This document shows positions 41,620 to 49,609 of a DNA stretch of 64,000 nt, piece after piece. The notes beneath the pieces were generated by a model. It was not told the origin of the DNA. It ran no database searches and was given only the letters and a program-made list of their open reading frames with translations. The stretch lies in the NCBI RefSeq assembly GCF_001807265.1, contig NZ_KV788371.1, forward strand, positions 47,377 through 111,376. Direction: 5' to 3'. This DNA comes from Corynebacterium sp. HMSC05H05 (GTDB lineage Bacteria > Actinomycetota > Actinomycetes > Mycobacteriales > Mycobacteriaceae). Within the stretch, counting starts at the first letter, position 1, and every line of letters begins with the position of its first letter. The position numbers and the translations under genes are program-made.

Positions 41620-42750
41620 ATGCGCATCGCGCTACTCACCGAGGTTTTCCTGCCCAAAATCGACGGCGTGGTCACCCGGACCATCCGCCACCTGGACCAA
41701 CTGGCTGCGATGGGCCACGAGGTGCTCATCTTCGCGCCCGGCAACCCGCCCGCCGAGTACGCCGGCTTCGAAGTCGTGCCGATCCGCTCGCACAGCCTGA
41801 AGGTGTACCCGGAGGTCAAGCACGGCATGCTGGGGCCGAAAACCTACCGTCGGCTTCGCGAGTTCAACCCGGACATCGTGCACGCAGTGAACCCAATTTG
41901 GACGGCCGGCTGGTCCACGCTGGTGGTGGCGCGCCGCTTCCCCGTCATCGCTTCCTTCCACACGGACGTGCCGGAGTACTGCTTGAAGCTGGGGATCCCG
42001 TGGGTGAAGCCGATCGCCGAGTGGGGGCTTCGCACCTTCCATGGCCGCGCCGGGCTGAACATGGTGACCTCGGGCCCGATGATGGACAAGGCCGCCGACT
42101 ACGGCATCGACAACGTGCGGCTGTGGCCGAAGGCGGTGGATACGGAAAGCTTCACCCCTGAAGCGCGCACCCGAAAGATGCGCAGCCTGCTTAGCGACGG
42201 CCATCCGGACGACCCCCTGGTCATCTTCGTCGGCCGCATCTCGGCGGAAAAATCCGTAGAGCGCTGCGTTCCGATCGTTGAAGAGGTGCGAAAGCGCATC
42301 CCGAACGCGCGGCTGGCGTTTGTGGGCGAGGGCCCGCTTTACGACGAACTCCGCGCTACCCCGCCCGACTGGGCCACCTTCACCGGGTATTTGTCCGGCG
42401 CGGACCTGCACGCGGCCTACGCCTCAGGCGATGTCCTGCTGTTTCCCTCCACCACGGAGACCTTGGGCTTTGCGGCGCTGGAGGCGTTCGCGTCCGGCGT
42501 GCCGGTGGTGGCAGCGAAGGCGGGCGGGCTGCCGTTTGTGGTGGCGGACGGCGAAACCGGCGTGCTGGTCGACCCGGACGCGCCCGATACAGCGTGGGCC
42601 GACCCGATCGAGCGTCTGCTCACGCAGCCGGAGCTGCGCGAGCGCATGTCCGCCGCCGGCCGCACCGAGGCTGAGCGCTGGACATGGCGCGCCTCCACCG
42701 AGACGGTGCTGGGCTACTACGACGAGGTCATTCGAAACGCAGGACAGTGA
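41620..42750 (+). CDS. GT4 glycosyltransferase, probable SqdX-like sulfoquinovosyltransferase
   Basis: 376 residues of the GT-B fold. N-terminal acceptor half begins EVFLPKIDGVVTRTIRHLD. The C-terminal nucleotide-sugar half has FVGRISAEKSVE and the E-x7-E retaining motif in STTETLGFAALEAFASG. The sequence also suits the PimB/MgtA mannosyltransferases of corynebacterial glycolipid synthesis, so SqdX is inferred from the abutting sqdB gene. It would add sulfoquinovose to diacylglycerol at the inner membrane face. ATG at 41620 directly follows the sqdB stop. The last 23 bases overlap the opposite lipoprotein gene. Confidence 0.78.
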   Translation: MRIALLTEVFLPKIDGVVTRTIRHLDQLAAMGHEVLIFAPGNPPAEYAGFEVVPIRSHSLKVYPEVKHGMLGPKTYRRLREFNPDIVHAVNPIWTAGWSTLVVARRFPVIASFHTDVPEYCLKLGIPWVKPIAEWGLRTFHGRAGLNMVTSGPMMDKAADYGIDNVRLWPKAVDTESFTPEARTRKMRSLLSDGHPDDPLVIFVGRISAEKSVERCVPIVEEVRKRIPNARLAFVGEGPLYDELRATPPDWATFTGYLSGADLHAAYASGDVLLFPSTTETLGFAALEAFASGVPVVAAKAGGLPFVVADGETGVLVDPDAPDTAWADPIERLLTQPELRERMSAAGRTEAERWTWRASTETVLGYYDEVIRNAGQ

Positions 42751-43168
42751 CCTCGGCGGTCTCTCCGTCGGCGAACTCGCGAGATTCCGTCGCCGTGCGC
42801 ACCGTCGCCGCCGGGTCGATCTCCTGGTACGGCTCCACGCCCGAGCCGCAGGCGTCGACCTTTCGCGAGTCGAACCACTCGATCTCCGCGCGGTCGCCGG
42901 CAATCACGCCGATGCCGGAGGCGGTCTCCCAGGCCTGGGAGTTGTCGTCAATGCCGGGCACGTCGTCCGGGTCGAAGCCGAGGCGCTGCGCTTCGGCCCT
43001 GTCCGTGTACGGGCAGAACACGTAGGCGCGCTCCACGTCCGGCCCCGCCACGTCCGCCACGGTGAAGTCCCCGGCGAGCGCGACGTCTTCTAGCCCCAGC
43101 TCGGTGCCGTGCGCGCCGCAGCCGGCCAACACGAACACGCTGGCTGCGGCGATGATTTTGCGGAACAT
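42728..43168 (-). CDS. Small secreted lipoprotein of unknown function
   Basis: 146 residues. MFRKIIAAASVFVLAGCGAH gives a lipoprotein signal with lipobox LAGC (Cys17). The mature part is acidic, with two further cysteines (VFCPY and DACGSG) able to form a disulfide, and no recognised domain. ATG at 43168 is 7 nt after TATGCT. Its 3' end overlaps the glycosyltransferase gene on the other strand. Confidence 0.75.
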   Translation of the reverse strand: MFRKIIAAASVFVLAGCGAHGTELGLEDVALAGDFTVADVAGPDVERAYVFCPYTDRAEAQRLGFDPDDVPGIDDNSQAWETASGIGVIAGDRAEIEWFDSRKVDACGSGVEPYQEIDPAATVRTATESREFADGETAEVTVLRFE

Positions 43169-43180
43169 ACCCCACAGCAT

Positions 43181-43222
43181 AGCTCAGCCCCGGCCGAAAC
43201 GGGGCCGGGGCGGAGCTCTTTT
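43181..43222 (-). terminator. Strong hairpin terminator after gapB
   Basis: GCCCCGGCC (43187-43195) pairs with GGCCGGGGC (43203-43211), extended after one mismatch by AGCTC/GAGCT (43181-43217). It lies just past the gapB stop. The T-run (43219-43222) is on the plus-strand side, so it may act mainly on transcripts arriving from the sqdB operon, or both ways. Its edge touches the -10 of the small lipoprotein gene. Confidence 0.65.
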
Positions 43223-43233
43223 ACGTCGAGAAG

Positions 43234-44685
43234 CTACTGAATCTCAGCCGGATCCTTGCGCTCCGGGAACACGCGCGGACGCACGCCCGCGATGTCCTCG
43301 ACGACGCGGACCACCTGGTGGGAGTATCCGTACTCGTTGTCGTACCAGACGTACAGCACGAGGTGGTTACCGGAGGCGATGGTGGCCAGGCCGTCCACCA
43401 CGGAGGCGTGGGTGGTGCCGAGCAGGTCGGTGGAGACGACCTCCGGCGAGTTCACGTAGTCGATCTGCTGGCGCAGGTTGGAGTTGGTGGACACGCGGCG
43501 CAGGAAGTTGTTCACCTCGTCCTTTTCCACTTCCTTCTCCAGGTCCAGGTTCAGCACAGCCATGGACACGTCCGGGGTGGGCACGCGGATGGCGTTGCCG
43601 GTGAGCTTGCCCTCGAACTCCGGGAGCGCCTTGGACACGGCCTTGGCGGCGCCGGTCTCGGTGAGCACCATGTTCAAACCGGCGGCGCGGCCGCGGCGGT
43701 CGCCCTTGTGGAAGTTGTCCGCCAGGTTCTGGTCGTTGGTGTAGGAGTGGACGGTCTCGACGTGGCCGTGCTTGACGCCGTAGCGGTCGTTGATCACCTT
43801 CAGCACCGGGGTGATGCCGTTGGTGGTGCAGGACGCGGCGGACAGGACGCGCTCGTCGCCGATCATGTCCTCGTTGATGCCGTAGACGATGTTCGGGATG
43901 TCGCCCTTGCCCGGCGCGGTGAGCAGGACGCGGTCCACGCCCTTGGACTCGAGGTGCTTGGACAGGCCGTCGCGGTCGCGCCAAGCACCGGTGTTGTCTA
44001 CCACGATGGCGTTGTCGATGCCGTAGGCGGTGTAGTCGATCTCTGCCGGGTCGTTGGCGTAGATCATCTGGATGGGGGTGCCGTTGGCCCAGATGATCTC
44101 CTTGTCCTCGTCAACGGTGATGGTGCCGTTGAACGGGCCGTGCACGGAGTCGCGGCGCAGCAGCGACGCGCGCTTGATGATGTCGATGTCGCCCTTCTTG
44201 CGCACCACGACCGCGCGCAGGCGCACGCCGCCGTACATTGCCTCGCGGGCAATGAGGATGCGGGCGAGCAAACGGCCGATGCGGCCGAAGCCGTAGAGCA
44301 CGACGTCACGGGCCTCGAGTTCCGAGGAGGTGCCGATGACGTCGGCGAGCTCGCGGTCGAGGAAGGCGCGCAAATCGGACTCGTCGGAGTGCTTGTACTC
44401 CTTGGCCAGGCGGCCCAGGTCGATGGAGGCGGTGCCGAGGTCCATCTCGACGAGTTCCTTGAGGATCGGCAGCGTCTCGTCGAGCGCCAGCTCCTTCTCG
44501 TCGATGCGGCGCGCGTAACGGTGCGCCTTAATGATGTCGATGTCGGTGACACCCACCAGCAGGCGGCCGTAAACCGAGGTCGCCGCGTTGTGCTCGCGGT
44601 GCAGGCGGCTGATCAGCGGCAGCATCTCCTGCGCGAGGGTGAGCTTGTGGTTCCAGTCGTCGCGGGGGTTTGTCGTTTCGGTCAA
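43234..44685 (-). CDS. gapB: Glyceraldehyde-3-phosphate dehydrogenase, long GapB type
   Basis: 483 residues. A ~125-residue N-terminal extension precedes the usual GAPDH body (VVLYGFGRIGRLLARIL nucleotide fold, SAASCTTNGITPVLKV with the catalytic Cys, WYDNEYGYSHQVV). This is the corynebacterial GapB/GapX form used mainly in gluconeogenesis, as opposed to glycolytic GapA. The start is TTG at 44685, supported by AAAGGAG 6-7 nt upstream. -10 TACAGT at 44745-44750 implies a leader of about 50 nt. A strong hairpin follows. Confidence 0.93.
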   Translation of the reverse strand: MTETTNPRDDWNHKLTLAQEMLPLISRLHREHNAATSVYGRLLVGVTDIDIIKAHRYARRIDEKELALDETLPILKELVEMDLGTASIDLGRLAKEYKHSDESDLRAFLDRELADVIGTSSELEARDVVLYGFGRIGRLLARILIAREAMYGGVRLRAVVVRKKGDIDIIKRASLLRRDSVHGPFNGTITVDEDKEIIWANGTPIQMIYANDPAEIDYTAYGIDNAIVVDNTGAWRDRDGLSKHLESKGVDRVLLTAPGKGDIPNIVYGINEDMIGDERVLSAASCTTNGITPVLKVINDRYGVKHGHVETVHSYTNDQNLADNFHKGDRRGRAAGLNMVLTETGAAKAVSKALPEFEGKLTGNAIRVPTPDVSMAVLNLDLEKEVEKDEVNNFLRRVSTNSNLRQQIDYVNSPEVVSTDLLGTTHASVVDGLATIASGNHLVLYVWYDNEYGYSHQVVRVVEDIAGVRPRVFPERKDPAEIQ

Positions 44686-44862
44686 CGTCGCTCCTTTGGC
44701 ATGTGGGAATCGGGGGCAATTTCTTCGCCCGTAATCGCCCCCTTACTGTAGCGCCTGCGCGACCTCGCCGGGCAAGGATCCCCTGGCGCGTGTTCACTTC
44801 AATTTCATCTCGGAGGTTTAGCGTCGGCAGAGGTCTTGTCCCCTGTAAGGAGCCCGCTTCCC
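44686..44862. other. Divergent intergenic region, gapB / phytase
   Basis: 177 bp. GGGGGC (about 44712) and GCCCCC (about 44737) can pair in the gapB leader. For the phytase gene, -10 TAGCGT (44819-44824) is preceded by TTCAC (44793) and TTCAT (44804), exactly 11 bp apart, reminiscent of PhoR-type direct repeats. The SD TAAGGAG is at 44846. Confidence 0.4.
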
Positions 44863-46473
44863 ATGTCCGTACTTTCCCGTCGTGCTGTTTCATTTGTCGC
44901 AGCTGCGTCTGTAGCTGTCAGCAACATTGCGGCTGCCAGCGCCGACTCCGCGACGTACTACTCCACAAAGCAGCCCTACTTCCCTGCCGCAACCATCGAC
45001 AGCTACAGCAAAGCTCCCGAAGGTTTTCAGCAGATCTACACGAGCTCGGTTAACCGCCACGGATCGCGAGGGTTGTCTTCCTTCAAGTACGACGACCTCG
45101 CCGGCCAGATGCTCACCGCTGCGAAAGAACGCGGTCAGCTCACGGACCTCGGCGAACGCCTCATCCCGCAGGTCGAGGCGATGAGCAAAGCAAACCGCGA
45201 ACTAACCGGTCCGGGTGAAGGCGGCTACGGCAATCTCACCGCCTTCGGCCGCGCCGAGTTGAGTGGCATCGGCGAGCGCAACGCGCGGCGCAACGCGGAA
45301 CTGTTCGACGCTATCGACCGCGAAAAGCACTCCATTAGCTTCCTGTCCTCCGGTGAGGACCGCGCGATTGAATCCGGCTGGTACTTCGGCAGCGGCCTGC
45401 TTGAAGCCAATCCGGAGCTGACCGACAACCTCACGTACGGTGCGGCCGACGGCCATGTCGAGCTCGAGCCCCGCCAAGACCTCCTCTACGCGCACAAGAA
45501 CAAAACAGCGCCGAGCTACGAGGCATACAACGCATGGGCCGACAGCGACATGCTCGAAGAGAAGGTGCAGCAGGCCTACGCCAAACCCGCATCCCGCGAG
45601 GCAGCCAAGAGCCTTCTGAGAAAAATTTTCGCGCCGGAATTCATCGACGCGATCGATAACGGCACCCTGACGTTTACCGGCGTCGAGAAGAAAGACAAGA
45701 CCGTCGAGGGCATCGTTGATGCCGCCCTGCAGTTCTACAACCTGTACATCATTGCCCCAGCGATGGAGGAAGAGCCAGCGAAGCCCGCTGAAGGTTGGAT
45801 CTTCGACGAATACATGGATGAGTCCGACGGACCAACATTCGCCTACCTTCTCGATGTCGAGGATTACTACGAGAAAGGCCCAGCTATTGAGGGCCAAACG
45901 GTCTCGTACGACAACTTCGCGCCGCTGCTCGACCACATGCTCGCCGGTGTACGCGAGCGCGCCGAGGGCGGTGACACCGCGGCCGAGTTCCGTTTCGGCC
46001 ACGCGGAGACCATCGTTCCGCTGGCGGCGTTACTGAAACTGCCGGGCTCGGAGAAGGGCGTTCCGGCAGACCAGGTGATGGACTACTCCAACTCCTCGTG
46101 GCGTGGCGACAAGGTCACGCCGATGGGAGCGAACATTCAATGGGACGCGTTCCAAAACGACAACGGCGACACCATTGTCCGGATGCTGTACAACGAGGCC
46201 GAAGTGCCGTTCCACTCGGGCTGCGTGCCGATTGAAGAAGGTTCGATGTTCTACACGCTCGATGAGCTTGAAGACTGTCTCCCGCTGGGCGCGACCTCAG
46301 ACCACGCAAAGGCCCGCCTCACTGAGACCGCGACGCCCGTTCCGGCGCCAGAAACGTCGTCCGGCAAGATGGGCGCGCCCGAAGTCATCGCGATTGCCGT
46401 CGCAGCCTTCTTCTCCGTCTGGGGCCTGCTCGGCCTTGGTGGGGAGATCATCGCGCGGCTGATGCCCCATTAG
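44863..46473 (+). CDS. Secreted, membrane-anchored histidine acid phosphatase (MINPP-type phytase)
   Basis: 536 residues. Signal peptide to about residue 28. The mature start YYSTKQPYFPA and VNRHGSRG (RHG at 65-67) mark the histidine phosphatase clan 2, and FGHAETI (His380) is the HAE proton-donor motif of multiple inositol-polyphosphate phosphatases rather than the HD of classic phytases. A C-terminal membrane helix with tail EIIARLMPH tethers it outside. It should release phosphate from phytate or other phosphomonoesters. ATG at 44863 has TAAGGAG 10 nt upstream. Stop overlaps the opposite gene by TTAG. Confidence 0.87.
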   Translation: MSVLSRRAVSFVAAASVAVSNIAAASADSATYYSTKQPYFPAATIDSYSKAPEGFQQIYTSSVNRHGSRGLSSFKYDDLAGQMLTAAKERGQLTDLGERLIPQVEAMSKANRELTGPGEGGYGNLTAFGRAELSGIGERNARRNAELFDAIDREKHSISFLSSGEDRAIESGWYFGSGLLEANPELTDNLTYGAADGHVELEPRQDLLYAHKNKTAPSYEAYNAWADSDMLEEKVQQAYAKPASREAAKSLLRKIFAPEFIDAIDNGTLTFTGVEKKDKTVEGIVDAALQFYNLYIIAPAMEEEPAKPAEGWIFDEYMDESDGPTFAYLLDVEDYYEKGPAIEGQTVSYDNFAPLLDHMLAGVRERAEGGDTAAEFRFGHAETIVPLAALLKLPGSEKGVPADQVMDYSNSSWRGDKVTPMGANIQWDAFQNDNGDTIVRMLYNEAEVPFHSGCVPIEEGSMFYTLDELEDCLPLGATSDHAKARLTETATPVPAPETSSGKMGAPEVIAIAVAAFFSVWGLLGLGGEIIARLMPH

Positions 46474-47465
46474 GCCAACTGCTCGTTACGCAGCACGTCC
46501 CGGTACTTGCCCGGTTCTGGCTGCGGGGCGAAGTTCGGGGACTGGTCCTTGTCCACGAGCACCGCGCGTACCCCCTCGGCGAAGTCAGGTTCGCGGGTCA
46601 TCACCGCACCCAGTCGCCGCTCGTTGTCCAGCGCGCCGGCGAGGTCGTGTGCGGCGTTGGCGGCGAACAGCTCGGCGGCGGCGACCAGGGATGACGGGGA
46701 CGCCTGGGCGGTCAGCTTTGCGACGAGCTCCGCCAGTTCCCCGTCCAACTTGCCCTGAATCTCAGCCCATGGGCCCTGGAACGTGCGCTCGATGGCGTCG
46801 AGAAGCGAAAGCAGCCTCGACTCCCCCGGCTCGAGCGCGACCGTGTCCAGGTAGCCGGGCCCTTCTGCGACGATGCCGTCGAGCACGCCGTCCAGCGATG
46901 CGACCTTGTGCGTGGCCAGTCCGGTGGCCAGCATGTCGTCGGGGGTGAGGCGGTAGCCCGTCAGCCCCAAAAAGGTGCCCAAGCTTTGCGACGGCACCTT
47001 CGGCAAATTCTGCAGCAGCCACGACATCCCGACGTCGGTGACGTAGCCGATGTTCATCTCCGGCATGGACGCAAAGGCATCTTCGGTGACCACCATGTGC
47101 GAGCCGTGGGCGGAGATGCCCATGCCGCCGCCCATGATCACGCCGCCACACAGCGCGATGTACGGCTTGGGGTAATTCGCGATGTCCAGGTTCATGGCGT
47201 ACTCGTCGGCGAAGAAGGCGTCGACCTCATCGCCTCGGCCCTCGAGGATGCCCTCGCGCGCCGCGCGCACATCGCCGCCGGAGCAGAAGTGCTTGCCGGA
47301 GGACTGGATGACCACCTGGTCGATGGCGTCGTCGTCGCGCCACTGCTTCAACGTGGCGTCGATGGCGCGGGCCATCTCGGGGCTCAGCGAGTTCAACGCC
47401 TTCGGGCGGTCCAGGGTGATCACGCCGGTGGTTTCGCATACTTCAGTCTTGATCAGATCGGTCAT
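46470..47465 (-). CDS. Enoyl-CoA hydratase/isomerase family, 3-hydroxyisobutyryl-CoA hydrolase-like
   Basis: 331 residues, crotonase fold with the C-terminal extension of the HIBYL-CoA hydrolase subgroup. ITLDRPKALNSLSPEM opens the domain, SSGKHFCSGGDVRA is the oxyanion-hole loop, GGVIMGGGMGISAHG the second one, and PEMNIGYVTDVGMSWLL holds the catalytic Glu/Asp region. It would act in valine or acyl-CoA breakdown, but no valine-pathway genes are adjacent. Start ATG at 47465 with GGGGAAG nearby. The end overlaps the phytase stop. Confidence 0.84.
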   Translation of the reverse strand: MTDLIKTEVCETTGVITLDRPKALNSLSPEMARAIDATLKQWRDDDAIDQVVIQSSGKHFCSGGDVRAAREGILEGRGDEVDAFFADEYAMNLDIANYPKPYIALCGGVIMGGGMGISAHGSHMVVTEDAFASMPEMNIGYVTDVGMSWLLQNLPKVPSQSLGTFLGLTGYRLTPDDMLATGLATHKVASLDGVLDGIVAEGPGYLDTVALEPGESRLLSLLDAIERTFQGPWAEIQGKLDGELAELVAKLTAQASPSSLVAAAELFAANAAHDLAGALDNERRLGAVMTREPDFAEGVRAVLVDKDQSPNFAPQPEPGKYRDVLRNEQLA

Positions 47466-47506
47466 GCTTCCCCAGTGTTCCACATCACACCGGTAGTGTG
47501 GGGGCA

Positions 47507-48289
47507 ATGCAGACACCTCGGTTAATAGCGTTGGACATGGACGGCACGCTCCTCGACGGCGACGGGCGTGTGCCGGATGCGTTTTGGCCGCTGCTGGAGA
47601 CCGCGCGCTCGCGCGGGGTGACCCTCGCGCCGGCGTCGGGGCGCCAGCTGGCCACGTTGCAGCAGATGTTCCCGGATTGCGAGAACTTCATCGCGGAAAA
47701 CGGCGCGGTGGTGGCGCGCGGCGGCGAGGTGGTCTCCACCACCGCCCTACCCCTGGATGCTGCCCGCAACCTCATCGCAGCGCTTCCCGACGCACCATTT
47801 CCCGCCCACACCGTCATCTGTGCACCAGAAGTGGCCGCCACCCTCCCGCTGCCACCGGCCATCGACGCCGAGGTAGACAAGTACTACGCCTCCCGCACAA
47901 CACTGGCAGCACTCGGCGACCACCCCACCCCCGTGATCAAAATCGCCCTCTACGTCGAAACCGACGCCGAACGCGACGCCCTGCCCTGGGTCCGCGAACA
48001 CGCCCCCGAGCTGCGCGCTGTAGTCAGCGGCAAACACTGGCTAGACATCATGCACCCAGACGCCGACAAAGGACACGCACTCGAAGCGCTCGCCGACACG
48101 CTGGGTATCCCCCTTGCACAGACCTCAGCATTCGGCGACTTCCTCAACGACTACGGCATGCTTCGCGCCGCCGGCTACGCCGTCGCCATGGAAAACGCAC
48201 ACCCCGACCTCAAAGCGATCGCGGACGAGGTGATTGGGTCAAACGGGGACGAGGCGGTCGTCGATAAGCTTGCGCAATGGCTGAAATGA
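47507..48289 (+). CDS. HAD-superfamily (Cof-type) phosphatase
   Basis: 260 residues. HAD motif I DMDGTLLDGDG at the N-terminus, motif II in LAPASGRQLA, and motif IV FGDFLNDYGML near the C-terminus. The C2-type cap lies between (about 85-185). Cof enzymes dephosphorylate sugar phosphates or cofactor intermediates such as FMN or pyridoxal phosphate. Leaderless start: TAGTGT at 47494-47499, ATG 7 nt later. The 3' end overlaps the DNA glycosylase gene and contains a CGTCGATAAGC copy. Confidence 0.86.
   Translation: MQTPRLIALDMDGTLLDGDGRVPDAFWPLLETARSRGVTLAPASGRQLATLQQMFPDCENFIAENGAVVARGGEVVSTTALPLDAARNLIAALPDAPFPAHTVICAPEVAATLPLPPAIDAEVDKYYASRTTLAALGDHPTPVIKIALYVETDAERDALPWVREHAPELRAVVSGKHWLDIMHPDADKGHALEALADTLGIPLAQTSAFGDFLNDYGMLRAAGYAVAMENAHPDLKAIADEVIGSNGDEAVVDKLAQWLK
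48259..48270 (+). repeat. CGTCGATAAGC word at the end of the HAD gene
   Basis: CGTCGATAAGC (48259-48269) encodes Val-Asp-Lys-Leu in the HAD frame. TAAGCT (48265-48270) also lies 6 nt before the ATG at 48277, so it can act as leaderless -10 for the glycosylase gene. Confidence 0.55.
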
Positions 48290-48867
48290 TCGACTTCACC
48301 CAACCCGCCGACGTCGTCGCACCGCAGTTGCTGGGGTGCCTCATCACCCACAACGGGGTAACCGTGCGCCTGACCGAAGTCGAGGCATACCTCGGCGACG
48401 ACGACCCCGCCGCCCACACCCACAACGGCAAAACCGCCCGCAACGCCGCCATGTTCGGCCCACCCGGCAGGCTCTACGTCTACCTCTCCTACGGCATCCA
48501 CCACAACAGCAACATCGTCTGCGCACCCGAAGGCGTCGGCCAAGGCTGCCTCATGCGCGGCGGCGAAATCATCGCCGGCGAAGCACTCGCCCGCAAGCGG
48601 CGACAACGCCCCGACCGTGCCATAATCCCGTTTGAAAACCTCGCACGCGGGCCAGGCAACCTCGGCCAAGCGCTCGGACTGGGGTTAGGCGACAACGGCA
48701 CCCCCGTTCACCTCACCCCACGCGACACCGAACCCGAATGGGTCGCAGGACCGCGCATCGGGATCTCCAAAAACAAAGACGCCCCGTGGCGGTTCTGGAT
48801 CCCCGGCGACAAAACCGTATCCACACCACGCGGGCGCCCGAAGCGGATCAACCTTTTGGGTGATTGA
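48277..48867 (+). CDS. mpg: 3-methyladenine DNA glycosylase (AAG/MPG family)
   Basis: 196 residues, the full length of bacterial AAG-type glycosylases. It removes alkylated or deaminated purines in base-excision repair. Visible: LLGCLITHNGV, VEAYLGDDDPAAHT with the catalytic Glu, GRLYVYLSYGIHHNSN with the intercalating Tyr and YGMH-like motif, and ARGPGNLGQALGL. Two starts are possible: 48277 (leaderless distance from TAAGCT) or 48286 (ATGA overlap with the HAD stop); they differ by three residues. It is followed by DtxR-like boxes. Confidence 0.92.
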   Translation: MAEMIDFTQPADVVAPQLLGCLITHNGVTVRLTEVEAYLGDDDPAAHTHNGKTARNAAMFGPPGRLYVYLSYGIHHNSNIVCAPEGVGQGCLMRGGEIIAGEALARKRRQRPDRAIIPFENLARGPGNLGQALGLGLGDNGTPVHLTPRDTEPEWVAGPRIGISKNKDAPWRFWIPGDKTVSTPRGRPKRINLLGD

Positions 48868-48869
48868 TT

Positions 48870-48888
48870 AAAGGTTAGGCTTACCTAT
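48870..48888 (+). promoter_or_regulatory. DtxR-like box 1 before hmuO
   Basis: AAAGGTTAGGCTTACCTAT matches 16 of 19 positions of the DtxR consensus as I recall it (TWAGGTTAGSCTAACCTWA). It begins just after the glycosylase stop. Confidence 0.8.
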
Positions 48889-48904
48889 ATTCTCAATCTG
48901 CAAC

Positions 48905-48923
48905 TAAGGGTAACCTACCCTTC
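48905..48923 (+). promoter_or_regulatory. DtxR-like box 2 before hmuO
   Basis: TAAGGGTAACCTACCCTTC matches 15 of 19 consensus positions and lies 35 bp after box 1, so two DtxR dimers could sit on this promoter. Confidence 0.65.
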
Positions 48924-48944
48924 ATTCCTAGATTGGAGAAGCAG

Positions 48945-49598
48945 ATGACCATGGCCGCCCCCACTGACCAGCGACTGTCGGCCGCACTCAAAGACCAGAC
49001 TGCCACTGCGCACTCCAGCGCCGAGAATTCCCCCTTCATGTCGAGCCTTGGAAAAGGCGAGCTGGACCGGGCAGCCGTAGCAGAGCTGACAGTGCAGTAC
49101 TTCCACATCTATTCGGCACTCGAAGCTGCGGTACGCCGCGCCGCTTCCCACCCCGCGGTGGCGCAGATCGCCGACGAGCGCCTCGAGCGCGTGCCCGCCC
49201 TCGAAGCCGATCTCACCGCCATGCTCGGTGCCGGCTGGAAGGAAACCACCGCCCCACTCGATGCCACGAGGCGCTACGTTGCCGAACTCGAGGCGCTCAC
49301 CCCGGACTCCGGCCCGGAAGTCATCGCCCACCACTACGTGCGCTACCTCGGCGACATTGCCGGCGGACAGGTGCTCGCACGCGTGTTCCAGAACGCGTAC
49401 GCACTGCCCGACGAGGCATTGCACTTCTACAACTTCTCCGCGGTAGGCAAGATCCCACACTACCGCGCGCACTACAAGGAAGCGCTCGACGCGATACAGC
49501 TTAACGACGAAGAGCGCGCACAAATCATCTCCACCGCCCAGCACGTTTTCGCCCTGAACCAGGCAGTGTTCCAGGACCTTTCGACCCACGCCGGCTAG
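48945..49598 (+). CDS. hmuO: Heme oxygenase
   Basis: 217 residues. It opens the porphyrin ring to release iron, CO and biliverdin. AALKDQTATAHSSAENSPFM carries the proximal heme His (TAHSSAE), and HHYVRYLGDIAGGQVLARVF is the distal-helix Gly-rich motif of HmuO. ATG at 48945 is preferred (GGAGAAGC just upstream); TTG 48933 and ATG 48951 are alternatives. Two DtxR-like boxes precede it, implying induction under iron limitation. The heme import genes follow 0.5 kb downstream on the same strand. Confidence 0.95.
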   Translation: MTMAAPTDQRLSAALKDQTATAHSSAENSPFMSSLGKGELDRAAVAELTVQYFHIYSALEAAVRRAASHPAVAQIADERLERVPALEADLTAMLGAGWKETTAPLDATRRYVAELEALTPDSGPEVIAHHYVRYLGDIAGGQVLARVFQNAYALPDEALHFYNFSAVGKIPHYRAHYKEALDAIQLNDEERAQIISTAQHVFALNQAVFQDLSTHAG

Positions 49599-49609
49599 GC
49601 CGGGGCTCA

